Numbered from the stretch's first letter, positions 8,482-16,810 are shown. The stretch is DNA of 32,785 bases from Bacteroidota bacterium (GCA_013286305.1 JABDFW010000034.1:1-32785), one strand, 5' to 3'. Made by a program: numbers and translations. Notes: generated from the letters alone by a model not told the origin.

Positions 8482-8883
8482 CTATTGCTTTACATTAGCC
8501 ACCACTTTTGCCCCGGCTTTTTTTGCAGAGGCAAGCACTTTAAAAAAACTGCCGGTTAAAGAAATAGTGTCGGCATTCACTACTACAGAGGGTGTATCAA
8601 TTTGAAGTCTTGCCTTATTTACTTCCAGCGTTATGGCAGAATCAAGCATATAAAGCGGCACTTCTTTTTGGCCAAGATAAATTTTATTGTCCTTATCAAT
8701 GGATACAATAATATTCTGTTTTGCCTTTGTGTCAGCCTTGCCTTTGGGATTGTTGACTTTAATAACATTAGGGTTTGCAAGCGTAGATACAATTAGAAAG
8801 AACATTACCATTATAAAAAGAATATCACTTAGAGCATCTGTATCAACTTCCACGTGAGGCCGGTATTTTTTTCTTAAATTCAT
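8482..8883 (-). CDS. exbD: ExbD/TolR-family biopolymer transport protein
   Basis: A small inner-membrane protein that, with ExbB, harvests the proton gradient to energise TonB-type outer-membrane transport or a related process. From ATG at 8883 it has 133 residues: a short cytoplasmic tail, one membrane helix at about 21-37 (ILFIMVMFFLIVSTLA) preceded by the conserved Asp20 (LSDILF) needed for proton flow, and a periplasmic domain. An in-frame ATG at 8934 would add 17 residues that do not look like the family, so the downstream start is preferred. It follows exbB by 93 bases on the same strand. No tonB gene is visible here. Confidence 0.9.
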   Translation of the reverse strand: MNLRKKYRPHVEVDTDALSDILFIMVMFFLIVSTLANPNVIKVNNPKGKADTKAKQNIIVSIDKDNKIYLGQKEVPLYMLDSAITLEVNKARLQIDTPSVVVNADTISLTGSFFKVLASAKKAGAKVVANVKQ

Positions 8884-8976
8884 CAGTTGAGTTTGTTTTT
8901 TAAAGAAGATACCGGCCGCCGGTAATTTGGGCACCTATACCCTACGCCTGGTAACAGGCAACCACTAACCTGCTTA

Positions 8977-9672
8977 TTATCTTGTTGGCTCCTGTAAAAT
9001 ATCAAGAAAATCTGCACTTGCAGCTTCCATTTTATTTCCCGTTTTCTCAATCTGTGTATTCAAAAAATGGAAACCAACAAATGACAAAAGCCCTACGATC
9101 AACCCCACACCCGAGGTGATCATTTTTACGTAAATACCACCTGCTATTGTATTCAGCTCAAATTTGCCTGTTTCATTAATAGCGAAAAATAGTTGGATCA
9201 TCCCGATGATGGTACCTAAAAATCCGAATTTTGGAGCAATCCCTGCAATAAGGGAAAGTATGTTAAGGTTACGCTCCATTTTATACATTTCCAGCTTGCC
9301 CACATTTTCCATACTCCTCTCAATAGTGTCTATCGGTTTGCCAATACGCTGCAGGCCCTTGTCAATCATGTGTGCAACAGGGTTGTTGGTATTTTTGCTA
9401 AGGTTGCGTGCAGCGCTTATATTGCCCGTTATAATATTATCGCGTATGATGTTCATAAAGTTTACATCAATCCTCGATGCCTTCTGAATGGCTATTAGCC
9501 GCTCAAAAAATACAAAGATGGCAATAACAAATAGCCCGTATAAGGGGTACATAAGCCAGCCGCCTTTGTCAAGTAAGCTCCACAAATTTATTTTTTCAGC
9601 GGCTTGTTGGGTTGCATCTGCTGCACCGGCTATTAATTTAGAAGTATCAGGTAGCTGTAGTAATATTCCCAT
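8977..9672 (-). CDS. exbB: ExbB/TolQ/MotA-family proton channel protein
   Basis: The inner-membrane partner of ExbD. From ATG at 9672 it has about 231 residues. An early membrane helix (GWLMYPLYGLFVIAIFVFF) is followed by a cytoplasmic region and two C-terminal helices (KFGFLGTIIGMIQLFFAI and SGVGLIVGLLSFVGFHF) that carry the family's GTIIGM signature. The frame is open 49 codons further upstream, but that part is not family-like and lies in probable promoter DNA, so the internal ATG is chosen. Together with exbD it is a minimal two-gene motor cassette. Confidence 0.9.
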   Translation of the reverse strand: MGILLQLPDTSKLIAGAADATQQAAEKINLWSLLDKGGWLMYPLYGLFVIAIFVFFERLIAIQKASRIDVNFMNIIRDNIITGNISAARNLSKNTNNPVAHMIDKGLQRIGKPIDTIERSMENVGKLEMYKMERNLNILSLIAGIAPKFGFLGTIIGMIQLFFAINETGKFELNTIAGGIYVKMITSGVGLIVGLLSFVGFHFLNTQIEKTGNKMEAASADFLDILQEPTR

Positions 9673-9993
9673 TCTTACGATTTTTTTTAGAAGATTGCTA
9701 AAATAGGCAGTTATCGCAAAAAAACGGTGATAGTGTGCATAAATTGCTGCTGAATGTGATTTTAAGAAAATTTTGGATAAAGGTTGGTACGTTTTTAGGC
9801 TTGCAAAATCCGGGATCAAACAAAAATGGCGGGTGGTTTCCGCATCCGCTATTTGCCTGTTAATGAAAGGATTAGCAGCAAAAGGTTTGCAGGAAATGAA
9901 GAATTACTGCTCTTTGTCAAAAGAGAGATGTGGATATGTATGGGTTTCCTTACTTTTATGTGCTCGCCAAATACTGAATAACTCCCCCCACCC
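9673..9993. other. Intergenic region between exbB and the small membrane protein
   Basis: About 320 bases between divergent genes. It is AT-rich. A TATTTTAG-like box lies upstream of exbB on the minus strand, but no exact -7/-33 pair was found. A 74-codon open frame on the plus strand (9773-9997) shows no protein-like features. No repeat or RNA was recognised. Confidence 0.4.
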
Positions 9994-10368
9994 ATGAATG
10001 CATTTTTAAAACGAGCCGTAATAATTATTGCTGCAATATTGCTGGGCATAGGTTCATTTTATTTTATTAACGGATGGTACAATGTTATTCCCTGGATAAT
10101 AGCAGCTTTAATAATTGGGTATGTGAGCTTTGGGCAAAAAGACATTATTATGAATGGGGCATTATTTGGCTATTTTCTATTCGTGGTTTACATTTTTGTG
10201 GGCTATAGTGGCAATAGGGATTCATCAAGCATGGTTAAAATAATAAGCTTTTCCCTGCTTTTTAGCTTTGTTGGCGCAATAGCCGGAGTGGCAGGAGCTT
10301 TTATCGGGAACTGGTTAAGGCAGGTGAAAGAACGGCAAAAAACAAAAAAGATTGATGGTAACGGGTAA
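9994..10368 (+). CDS. Small integral membrane protein of unknown function
   Basis: Not recognised as any named family. It is 124 residues with about four hydrophobic helices: 8-28 (VIIIAAILLGIGSFYFI), 33-46, 55-70 and 83-107, the last with a glycine-rich GAIAGVAGAFIGNW motif. A positively charged tail follows (RQVKERQKTKK), which suggests a cytoplasmic C-terminus. It stands alone on the plus strand. The regular helix pattern and clean start support a real gene. Confidence 0.6.
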   Translation: MNAFLKRAVIIIAAILLGIGSFYFINGWYNVIPWIIAALIIGYVSFGQKDIIMNGALFGYFLFVVYIFVGYSGNRDSSSMVKIISFSLLFSFVGAIAGVAGAFIGNWLRQVKERQKTKKIDGNG

Positions 10369-10469
10369 GGGTAATGTTTACTGCCAAATTACCCGATATG
10401 TACAGACAGAGCAGGAATTGCTTAGACAGTATTTAGTTCCCTTCTCTTAAACTAAACACTGCAGCAACC

Positions 10470-10710
10470 CCCGCTATGCCTGCCATTATCCGGCGCTGGC
10501 TTATTATTCTATTGTGTCTTTAACTGTTGGTAATTACAGGCATAGCGGGAACTGCCAAAACAATAATCAGAAGGCCCTTCTTTCCCAGCTGACTACCGCG
10601 GCAAAATCCCGCAATGCCTGCTATTATTGATCTTTATATTAAGCTGCACACACTACATAACCATCTTTACAACCCTGCCGGCCACTTAATGGTATTTACA
10701 GGCAGAGCGG
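10470..10710. repeat. Two diverged long inverted-repeat units
   Basis: Unit 1 has CCCGCTATGCCTG at 10470-10482 and its exact reverse complement at 10537-10549. Unit 2 has CCCGCAATGCCTG at 10608-10620 and a complementary arm with two mismatches at 10699-10710. Both units share the following ATTAT and a GGTAnTTA word before the right arm. A possible third left arm (CCCGCCTGCCTG) lies near 10768. The 480-base gap 10369-10848 holds only these; no gene is visible. They could be remnants of a non-autonomous element. Confidence 0.6.
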
Positions 10711-10848
10711 CAATCGCGTAAACCATACCTGGTTGTCCCTTCTTCTAAAAACTGGTATAGTAATAATTCCCGCCTGCCTGCTCGTACCAGGCGCCTCTCA
10801 AACCCGTACTGCTGGCCAGGCAATAAAGGCTAAGCTTTTAAACACCAG

Positions 10849-11688
10849 TTAAGCTGCTGAAAACTTTTTATAAGAATAGCCGGTGTTCTTCTTACCTGCC
10901 CTTTCCGTAAATGTTCCGGCAATAAGCAATGCTATCCCGCTAAATCCCAAAGATTCAAATACACTTGTCCACTCGTTGCCGTTGCCTGAATGCGGATCGG
11001 CTATAGCCCTTGGAATATGAAGCATCACAAACCATAGAAATATCATTACCCCAGTTAAATTCGCGGCTAATTTTGGCACAATGCCAAGTGTTATACCCGT
11101 ACCGCCGGCAATAAGTGCCACTCCGGCAAAATATGACCAAAACAGGTGCCCCGGAATCCACGAAGGCACAAGGGTGACCACAAAATCTATATACATAAAA
11201 TGCTCACAGCCAAAAACGATAAGCGTGATGGAAAAAAAGAACCTCCACAGCGGTGTTAATTTATAAAGGATACCCCTTGTGGAGGATGTATATACAGGTA
11301 CAGTTACAGCAACAATAAAGGCGCCCCCGCACAGGGTAAGCGCCTTGAAACCATTATTCCAGGATCCCAGGTTAAGGCGATCCTGAGTAAAGGGGATATG
11401 GAAAGCAACAACCAGTAAAAGCATTAATATTCCCAGCAAGACCGCCGCCCGCCGGGCTGTTTTTTCAAATAACATCCCTGCGCCAAGGCATATAAGCAAT
11501 GCACTGCCTATGAAAGACAATACCATACGCCCTGGCAGCCAGGAAGGCCATGGGGGCATTATAACAAGCATGAAATCGGCATATATTAATTGCTGAATAC
11601 CTAAGGCAATAATACAAATAGCAAAGAAACCGCGCCAAACAAACGGGCTGTTAAACAAAAAACGGTTTGATTTGAAGGGATTACTCAT
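10849..11688 (-). CDS. DoxX-like integral membrane protein with internal duplication
   Basis: About 279 residues from ATG at 11688 (the frame is open to 11745). Two halves repeat the same pattern: a helix ending in a YADF/YIDF motif, then a proline/tryptophan loop (VIMPPWPSWLPG in the first half, TLVPSWIPG in the second), two more helices, and HIP (AFHIPF, MLHIPRA). This four-helix plan resembles the DoxX/DoxD-like superfamily, duplicated in tandem. Such proteins are linked to redox or sulfur metabolism in some bacteria, but no function can be assigned here. It is divergent from the putative regulator at 11918 across 229 bases. Confidence 0.75.
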   Translation of the reverse strand: MSNPFKSNRFLFNSPFVWRGFFAICIIALGIQQLIYADFMLVIMPPWPSWLPGRMVLSFIGSALLICLGAGMLFEKTARRAAVLLGILMLLLVVAFHIPFTQDRLNLGSWNNGFKALTLCGGAFIVAVTVPVYTSSTRGILYKLTPLWRFFFSITLIVFGCEHFMYIDFVVTLVPSWIPGHLFWSYFAGVALIAGGTGITLGIVPKLAANLTGVMIFLWFVMLHIPRAIADPHSGNGNEWTSVFESLGFSGIALLIAGTFTERAGKKNTGYSYKKFSAA

Positions 11689-11905
11689 ATTTGATATTAA
11701 AAATTGCAGTTGTTGGTTAATCGTGCATCTATTTAAAGCATTCAAATGTCTTTGAACAGATGCTATTTAAAAACCTGGTTTTGTTGCTCGTGGTGTAAAA
11801 TTGCAAACCTGCTGTGAAACAGCCAATTCACAGCCTGTACAAGTTGGTACAAGATAAAACATGGCCTGGTATAGATTAAAACTGCTGTTTTTTTATTAAC
11901 CTTTT

Positions 11906-11913
11906 TATATTTA
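11906..11913 (+). promoter_or_regulatory. -7-like box (TATATTTA) upstream of the membrane-anchored regulator
   Basis: One mismatch from TAnnTTTG, four bases before the ATG at 11918. A GTACAAG direct repeat and overlapping TGTAC/GTACA palindrome lie at 11836-11853 and could be an operator in the divergent intergenic region. Confidence 0.3.
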
Positions 11914-11917
11914 ACGC

Positions 11918-13210
11918 ATGCTTACAGATGAAATATTAATAGAAAAAGCTAAAAAACTGGTGGAGGCCGGCACAGGCTGGGGCGACAGCAGCGATTGGAC
12001 AAATAAAGATTTTGTAGAATTAAGTCAAAAAATTGAAGACAGAACGGGTGTAATGGTTAGCCATGTTACGCTAAAAAGAATATGGGGTAAAGTAAAATAC
12101 GACAGTTTGCCAAACGTGCATACACTTGATACAATAGTTAAATTTACCGGCTATGAGAACTGGAGGGATTTTAAATTAAAAAATGGCAATGGTAAAACAA
12201 ATGGAGACACAGTAGCCGAAACTGCTAAAGTGGATGAGAAAAAGCAGGATACCCCTCCGGTAAAAGAAAAAAAATATTTCTCAAAAAAGATACTGTTTGC
12301 TGCGGGTATTATTGTTTTGCCTTGCTTGCTGTTTTTTTTCCCGCGGGAGGCGAAAAACGTTGTTGCCACAGATTATTCCTTCAGCAGTAAAACAATTGTA
12401 TCACAAGGCCTGCCCAATACAGTTGTTTTTGATGTTAACGCCACAAAATCGCCTTTCGACTCTGTCAGCATTCAGCAATCGTGGGATAGAAGTTTAAGGG
12501 TAAATGTATCAAAAAATGAAAGGCAGCATACAGCTATTTATTACTACCCGGATTATTTCCAGGCAAAACTGATCGTTGGTAATAAAGTTGTAAAAGAACA
12601 CGACCTTTTAATTAAAACCGATGGCTGGCTTTCTTTAGTGGAGCAATCGCCCGTTCCGCTTTATTTTAGCAAAGAAGATGCTATTTCAAATGGTAAAATG
12701 GGTCTGTCTGCAGATCTGATACAATCGAAGAATATTAATATGCAGCCAACCCCTCCGCATGTGATGTATGCCAACGTGAAGGACTTTGGAGATATATACA
12801 GTGATGACTTTGTTTTTGAAACATCTTTAAAAAACGATTTCAATGAAGGCGCTGCAGTATGCCAGGATACAAGAGTCTTTCTGCTTTGCCAGGGTACGGC
12901 TATTTGGATACCGTTAAGCGCAAAGGGTTGTGTTTCAGACCTTGATATTTTTTTTACAAAATACCAAACTTCGGGGAAGCAGGAAGATCTTTCTGCTTTT
13001 GGTGTTGATTTCAGCAAATTTGTAAAGCTGCGGATAGAGTGTAAAAAGGGGAAGGCAGTAATTATGGTAAATGATAAGCAGGTGTATGCTATTAACGATC
13101 AAATAGTAAAATCTAAAATAATCGGTATAATGTACCGTTTCCAGGGCACCGGCTCAGTGGATTATGTGAAATTGAGCAATGAGAAAGTAAATTATGATGA
13201 AGAGTTTTAG
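11918..13210 (+). CDS. Membrane-anchored putative one-component regulator with extracytoplasmic domain
   Basis: 430 residues, not a named family. Residues 1-90 look like a cytoplasmic helical domain with VSHVTLKRIWGKVKYDS followed by HTLDTIVKFTGYENWRDF. This block recurs at the N-terminus of many Bacteroidota proteins and resembles a helix-turn-helix. A polar linker comes next, then one membrane helix at about 124-140 (ILFAAGIIVLPCLLFFF). The extracytoplasmic part has a PKD/Ig-like region (about 160-220) and a C-terminal concanavalin/laminin-G-like sandwich (about 255-425: FVKLRIECKKGKAVIMVNDK and GSVDYVKLSN). Such a plan suits a sensor that binds a glycan or protein outside and acts on DNA inside. 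That role is inference. Confidence 0.7.
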   Translation: MLTDEILIEKAKKLVEAGTGWGDSSDWTNKDFVELSQKIEDRTGVMVSHVTLKRIWGKVKYDSLPNVHTLDTIVKFTGYENWRDFKLKNGNGKTNGDTVAETAKVDEKKQDTPPVKEKKYFSKKILFAAGIIVLPCLLFFFPREAKNVVATDYSFSSKTIVSQGLPNTVVFDVNATKSPFDSVSIQQSWDRSLRVNVSKNERQHTAIYYYPDYFQAKLIVGNKVVKEHDLLIKTDGWLSLVEQSPVPLYFSKEDAISNGKMGLSADLIQSKNINMQPTPPHVMYANVKDFGDIYSDDFVFETSLKNDFNEGAAVCQDTRVFLLCQGTAIWIPLSAKGCVSDLDIFFTKYQTSGKQEDLSAFGVDFSKFVKLRIECKKGKAVIMVNDKQVYAINDQIVKSKIIGIMYRFQGTGSVDYVKLSNEKVNYDEEF

Positions 13211-13217
13211 AAAGGAA

Positions 13218-13245
13218 GGTGAAATAAACAACAAAGGCGAAATGA
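13218..13245. repeat. Degenerate copy of GGTGAAAACACC...AAAGGCGAAATGA element
   Basis: It begins GGTGAAATAAAC and continues AACAAAGGCGAAATGA. Its last 16 bases (13230-13245) are identical to 13898-13913. The palindromic left half has decayed. It lies directly after the regulator's stop codon. Confidence 0.5.
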
Positions 13246-13309
13246 ACTTTTTATTTATTATAGCAGGCAATCAACAATAAACCTCATTTCATCAACCCAC
13301 ATTATCTCG

Positions 13310-13333
13310 TTGGTGAAAACACCAAAGGCGAAA
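13310..13333. repeat. Palindromic element upstream of the small exported protein gene
   Basis: TTGGTG at 13310-13315, AAAA, CACCAA at 13320-13325, then AGGCGAAA. It is the same unit as the copy at 13881-13913 with the loop in the opposite sense (AAAA instead of TTTT). It precedes the ATG at 13343, so it is a leader or promoter-proximal element and not coding sequence. Confidence 0.55.
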
Positions 13334-13342
13334 CCATATACA

Positions 13343-13798
13343 ATGATTCGAATAACATTTTTTGTCATGTTAAGTATTGCCATATTGGCTGATTGCTTCA
13401 ACTGTAATCATAATGTAAAAAATAAGGCTAAGGCCGATGTTTCCTTTGTAAACTCAGTTGCGGTTGATCGTAAAGTATATATTGATAGATTAATAGAGAG
13501 CATAGAAAGTAGCGACTGCGTCTATGGTCGGTATACTGGTGTAATGGGTGAGGAAAGCCAAACTTATAAAGATTTTGAAACGTTGTGTCAATTGGCACCA
13601 GATACGCTTTGGTATAAATTGTCCCATAGCCAAAGTGCCGTTATGCGCATATATTCGTATAAGGCGTTAGAATTGAAAAATCCCAAACTGGCCTTAATTG
13701 TACGGAAAAGTTTGGAAAATGATACGGCCGCTGTATGTTGCCACGACGGAGATTTAGGATTTCACGGTTCTGTTGAATATGTTATAAAAAACTTCTAA
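13343..13798 (+). CDS. Small exported protein of unknown function
   Basis: About 151 residues from ATG at 13343 (the frame is open from a TTG at 13310, but that part is the palindromic repeat). The N-terminus MIRITFFVMLSIAILADCFNC looks like a signal peptide, possibly of the lipoprotein type with a Cys near residue 18 or 21. The rest is soluble, with a helical, HEAT-like passage (SAVMRIYSYKALELKNPKLALIVRKSLENDTAAV) and a cysteine pair in AAVCCHDGD. No family was recognised. It sits between two copies of a palindromic repeat. Confidence 0.6.
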   Translation: MIRITFFVMLSIAILADCFNCNHNVKNKAKADVSFVNSVAVDRKVYIDRLIESIESSDCVYGRYTGVMGEESQTYKDFETLCQLAPDTLWYKLSHSQSAVMRIYSYKALELKNPKLALIVRKSLENDTAAVCCHDGDLGFHGSVEYVIKNF

Positions 13799-13880
13799 AA
13801 ACTTTATCTTTCTCTAATGGCAGTTTAGTCACGATCTCGATCGCTTGTTACAAAACGAGAAAAAATCCATACATTATTTT

Positions 13881-13913
13881 TTGTTGGTGTTTTCACCAAC
13901 AAAGGCGAAATGA
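13881..13913. repeat. Perfect palindrome downstream of the small exported protein gene
   Basis: Arms 13881-13889 (TTGTTGGTG) and 13894-13902 (CACCAACAA) pair perfectly around a TTTT loop, followed by AGGCGAAATGA. It lies about 85 bases past the stop codon. A T-run precedes it but none follows on the plus strand, so it is not a standard terminator for the upstream gene. Confidence 0.6.
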
Positions 13914-13954
13914 CTTATTGACCCAATGACTTACTGACTAATGACTCAATGACT
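13911..13954. repeat. ATGACT/ATTGACT tandem heptamer-like repeat
   Basis: Six variants of TGACT(T/A/C) spaced by 7-9 bases run up to the 3' end of the GH13 gene. It is the same word family, in reverse complement, as the repeat at 16630-16655. Confidence 0.5.
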
Positions 13955-13963
13955 TTTTCAAAT

Positions 13964-15235
13964 CTAATCTACACTTGCATATACCATAAATTCCCATGCC
14001 TGCAATTCAAACGGTTCGGGCGATGTAAAGCTGTATTTAATTCCAGAAATAATATTCCTGAAAACACTTTTCAAAGCGGGGTGCTCAATAGAAATATGCA
14101 GCTTATCAACGGCAGAAAAATTAAGCAGCACCAGCACTTTGCTTTTTTCATCTTTCAATAAATAAGCAAATATTTTATCATCATGCTGTGTGGGTAAAAT
14201 AGTCACCGGGGCATCACCATGCAGGCAGGTATGCGACCTTCTTAAGGCAAGCAGGCTTTTATAAAAATTATGCAGCACTATTTGCGGCTTCCAGTCTATC
14301 TGGTCTTTATCAAAAAATTTTAAGCGCTTTACATTCGGCAGTTCCTGGCCACTATATATTAATGGCATACCCGGCCAGGTACATGTAAATGCAGCAAAAG
14401 CTTTGGCTGCACCCTGGTATTTTTCATACTCAGTCCCGTTCCAGCTATTCTCGTCGTGGTTAGAAGTAAAATATAATTTTTGCGCCCCTTTTGGGTATTT
14501 GTCGTATTTAAACAATACGTCTTTCATTTGGGCAATTGATGCAAACCCTTTCACCATTTTTTCGGTCAAATGCATCCATTCCCACGCATAAGTAACGTCG
14601 AACACTGCATGATAATCAACCAGGTCGCATTCGGCCAGCCAAAATAACTGGCCCAGAGCCTCGCATTCTTCTCTTGCTTCCATCCAAAAATCAAGCGGAA
14701 CCAGGTGTGCCATGTCGCAACGGAAGCCATCAATGCCAAACTTCTCCACCCAAAAACGCATCGCTGCCTTCATAGCGTTGCGCATAGTTTGTTTTGTAAA
14801 GTCGAGGTGTATTACATCCGCCCACCCATGTTTTTCAATAAAACGCCCTTTTGTATCCCTCACATACCATTCGGGGTGTTCTGTTGCCCACTCATGGTCC
14901 CATCCGGTATGGTTGGCAACCCAGTCAATAATAAGCTTCATGCCCAGCCCGTGAACGGCATTTACAAGAGCACCAAAATCGGCCATTGACCCAAATTCAG
15001 GGTTTATCTCTGTATAGCTGCTGCAGGCATAATAGCTGCCTAAACTGCCAAGCCTGTTTTCTTCACTGATGGGTGTAATTGGCATAAGCCATACTATTTC
15101 TACCCCCATATCTTTTAAACGGGGTAAATGCTGTGCAAAAGCATTAAACGTTCCCTCTGCGGTATATTGACGGATATTTACTTCATAAATATTGGCCCCT
15201 TTAGCCCATAAAACGGGTTGATTATCATTATTCAT
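13964..15235 (-). CDS. Alpha-amylase family (GH13) glycosidase, cytoplasmic
   Basis: A 423-residue alpha-glucan enzyme. The TIM barrel holds the four conserved GH13 regions: DWVANH (104-109), GFRCDMAH (170-177) with nucleophile Asp174, the acid/base Glu202 in LAECD, and TSNHDEN with transition-state stabiliser Asp261. A small beta-sandwich domain closes the C-terminus. There is no signal peptide, so it acts inside the cell on maltodextrin-like or glycogen-derived substrates; the exact specificity cannot be read. It is divergent from the APC permease with 50 bases between them, a spacing that could allow shared regulation. Confidence 0.92.
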   Translation of the reverse strand: MNNDNQPVLWAKGANIYEVNIRQYTAEGTFNAFAQHLPRLKDMGVEIVWLMPITPISEENRLGSLGSYYACSSYTEINPEFGSMADFGALVNAVHGLGMKLIIDWVANHTGWDHEWATEHPEWYVRDTKGRFIEKHGWADVIHLDFTKQTMRNAMKAAMRFWVEKFGIDGFRCDMAHLVPLDFWMEAREECEALGQLFWLAECDLVDYHAVFDVTYAWEWMHLTEKMVKGFASIAQMKDVLFKYDKYPKGAQKLYFTSNHDENSWNGTEYEKYQGAAKAFAAFTCTWPGMPLIYSGQELPNVKRLKFFDKDQIDWKPQIVLHNFYKSLLALRRSHTCLHGDAPVTILPTQHDDKIFAYLLKDEKSKVLVLLNFSAVDKLHISIEHPALKSVFRNIISGIKYSFTSPEPFELQAWEFMVYASVD

Positions 15236-15266
15236 ACCTGCCTGCTCTTGTACAGCAAAGAAATGC

Positions 15267-15274
15267 TATTATTG
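15267..15274 (+). promoter_or_regulatory. -7-like box (TATTATTG) for the permease
   Basis: One mismatch to TAnnTTTG, 11 bases before the permease ATG, in the 50-base divergent gap shared with the GH13 gene. Confidence 0.35.
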
Positions 15275-15285
15275 CGTAATTACAC

Positions 15286-16638
15286 ATGAGTGAAAGTACT
15301 TTAAGCCGGAAGATCAGCCTTTTGCAGGCAACTGCCATAAACATGACGGATATGGTAGGTATTGGGCCTTTTGTTGTGTTGAGTATTGTTGCCGAAACAA
15401 TGGGCGGCCCTTATTTTTTGTACGCATGGCTGGCCGGGGCCCTGCTTGCTTTTATAGACGCTATGGTATGGAGTGAACTGGGTGCTACTTTTCCGCTGGC
15501 AGGCGGCAGTTATAACTTTTTAAAAGAAGGCTTCGGGCCAAAATGGGGCAGGCTTACGAGCTTTTTATTTATATGGCAAACAATGATACAGGCGCCGCTG
15601 GTAATTGCTTCCGCCGCCATAGGTTTTGCGCAATATTTTGGGTATATCGTTCACCTGACTCCTGTAGAAAGCAAGGTATTAAGCGGCAGCGTAGTATTGA
15701 TCATTATATTATTGTTATACCGTAAAATTGAAACGGTAGGTAAAATAAGCGTTCTTTTATGGATGGGCGTATTGCTTACCATGGCGTGGGTTATTGGCAG
15801 CGGTATGGCACATGGTAATTTTTTGCAGCCTGTTATGCATGTAAATGATGGTTTGCAGCTAAATATGGGTTTTGCTGCAGCATTGGGCTTAGCAAGTGTA
15901 AAAACGGTGTATAGTTATCTTGGCTACTATAATGTTTGCCACCTGGGAGGGGAGATAGTTAACCCCCAAAAAAATATCCCCAGGAGCATGTTTATATCCA
16001 TCATTGGTATTGGTGTTTTGTACATGCTTATGAATATAAGCGTGGCAAGTGTACTGCCTTTTAGTGCGATAGTAAAGAGCCATTTTGTGGTGAGTGATTT
16101 TGTGCAGGCATTGCAGGGTGCTAAAGCCGCAAACATTGTTACAGTACTTATTTTATTTGTTGCATTTGCATCGGTGTTTTCTGCAACGCTTGGCTATAGC
16201 CGCGTACCCTATGCTGCCGCGAAAGACGGCGCTTTTTTTAAAGTATTTGCGAGATTACACCCCTCAAAAAACTTTCCTTATATATCATTGCTTGTATTGG
16301 GCGGTGTAGCATTTTTGTTCAGCATCATTTTTACTGATATCAAACAGGTTGTACATGCTATTCTCGCTATGCGTATATTAACCCAGTTTATTGCACAGGC
16401 GGCAGGTTTAGTGCTTTTAAGCAAACGAAAGGGGAGGAGTTTCTTGCAATGGCGGATGCCTTTATACCCCGTGCCTGCATACCTCGCTATTCTTATTTGG
16501 GCATGGGTTTTTTATTCAACCGGGCCGATGATGATGGAATCTGCATTAGGTTTTATAGCGGCGGGTGTAATAGTTTTTTTTATTAAGGCAAAAGTGAATA
16601 AAGAATGGCCGATGGAAAGAAAAGTCATTGGTCAATAA
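15286..16638 (+). CDS. APC-superfamily amino acid permease
   Basis: 450 residues with about 12 membrane helices and the APC fold. The first helix carries MVGIGPFVVLS, the unwound substrate-binding stretch typical of the family (G-I-G-x-F). Other marks are GGPYFLYAWLAGALLAF, WSELGATFPLAGGSYNFL (the E-x3-P-x2-G-G-Y-like motif of helix 3) and VPYAAAKDGAFFKVFARLHP. It would import or exchange an amino acid at the inner membrane; the substrate is not readable. The CAATAAGT tandem repeat begins at its stop codon. Confidence 0.9.
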   Translation: MSESTLSRKISLLQATAINMTDMVGIGPFVVLSIVAETMGGPYFLYAWLAGALLAFIDAMVWSELGATFPLAGGSYNFLKEGFGPKWGRLTSFLFIWQTMIQAPLVIASAAIGFAQYFGYIVHLTPVESKVLSGSVVLIIILLLYRKIETVGKISVLLWMGVLLTMAWVIGSGMAHGNFLQPVMHVNDGLQLNMGFAAALGLASVKTVYSYLGYYNVCHLGGEIVNPQKNIPRSMFISIIGIGVLYMLMNISVASVLPFSAIVKSHFVVSDFVQALQGAKAANIVTVLILFVAFASVFSATLGYSRVPYAAAKDGAFFKVFARLHPSKNFPYISLLVLGGVAFLFSIIFTDIKQVVHAILAMRILTQFIAQAAGLVLLSKRKGRSFLQWRMPLYPVPAYLAILIWAWVFYSTGPMMMESALGFIAAGVIVFFIKAKVNKEWPMERKVIGQ

Positions 16639-16655
16639 GTCAATAAGTCAATAGG
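16630..16655. repeat. CAATAAGT tandem repeat overlapping the permease stop codon
   Basis: About two and a half copies of an eight-base unit (TCAATAAG), the first supplying the TAA stop codon at 16636-16638. It is the reverse complement of the word family at 13911-13954. Confidence 0.55.
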
Positions 16656-16698
16656 TATCCTAAGGTATGTATCGCTTTACAAATACTTGCAGTTTCTT

Positions 16699-16730
16699 AT
16701 TCGTAAATTCGTATTTATTCGTAATTCGTA
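16699..16730. repeat. ATTCGTA repeat, four copies
   Basis: ATTCGTA at 16699-16705, 16707-16713, 16717-16723 and 16724-16730. A short intergenic tandem repeat between the permease and the CoA-binding protein gene. Confidence 0.6.
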
Positions 16731-16810
16731 GATAACTTCCTCCACCTGTGTCCGTTTTTATGGCACAAGGCTCTGATGTTAAAATTTATCCGCGAAAGCT
16801 CTGGAAGTTT

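Noticed and set aside
9773-9997. 74-codon plus-strand frame before the small membrane protein
   Set aside because: It covers probable exbB promoter DNA and overlaps the next start codon; no protein-like pattern.
10470-10710. Integron attC sites
   Set aside because: The arms lack the conserved RYYYAAC/GTTRRRY boxes, and no integrase or cassette-like gene series is present.
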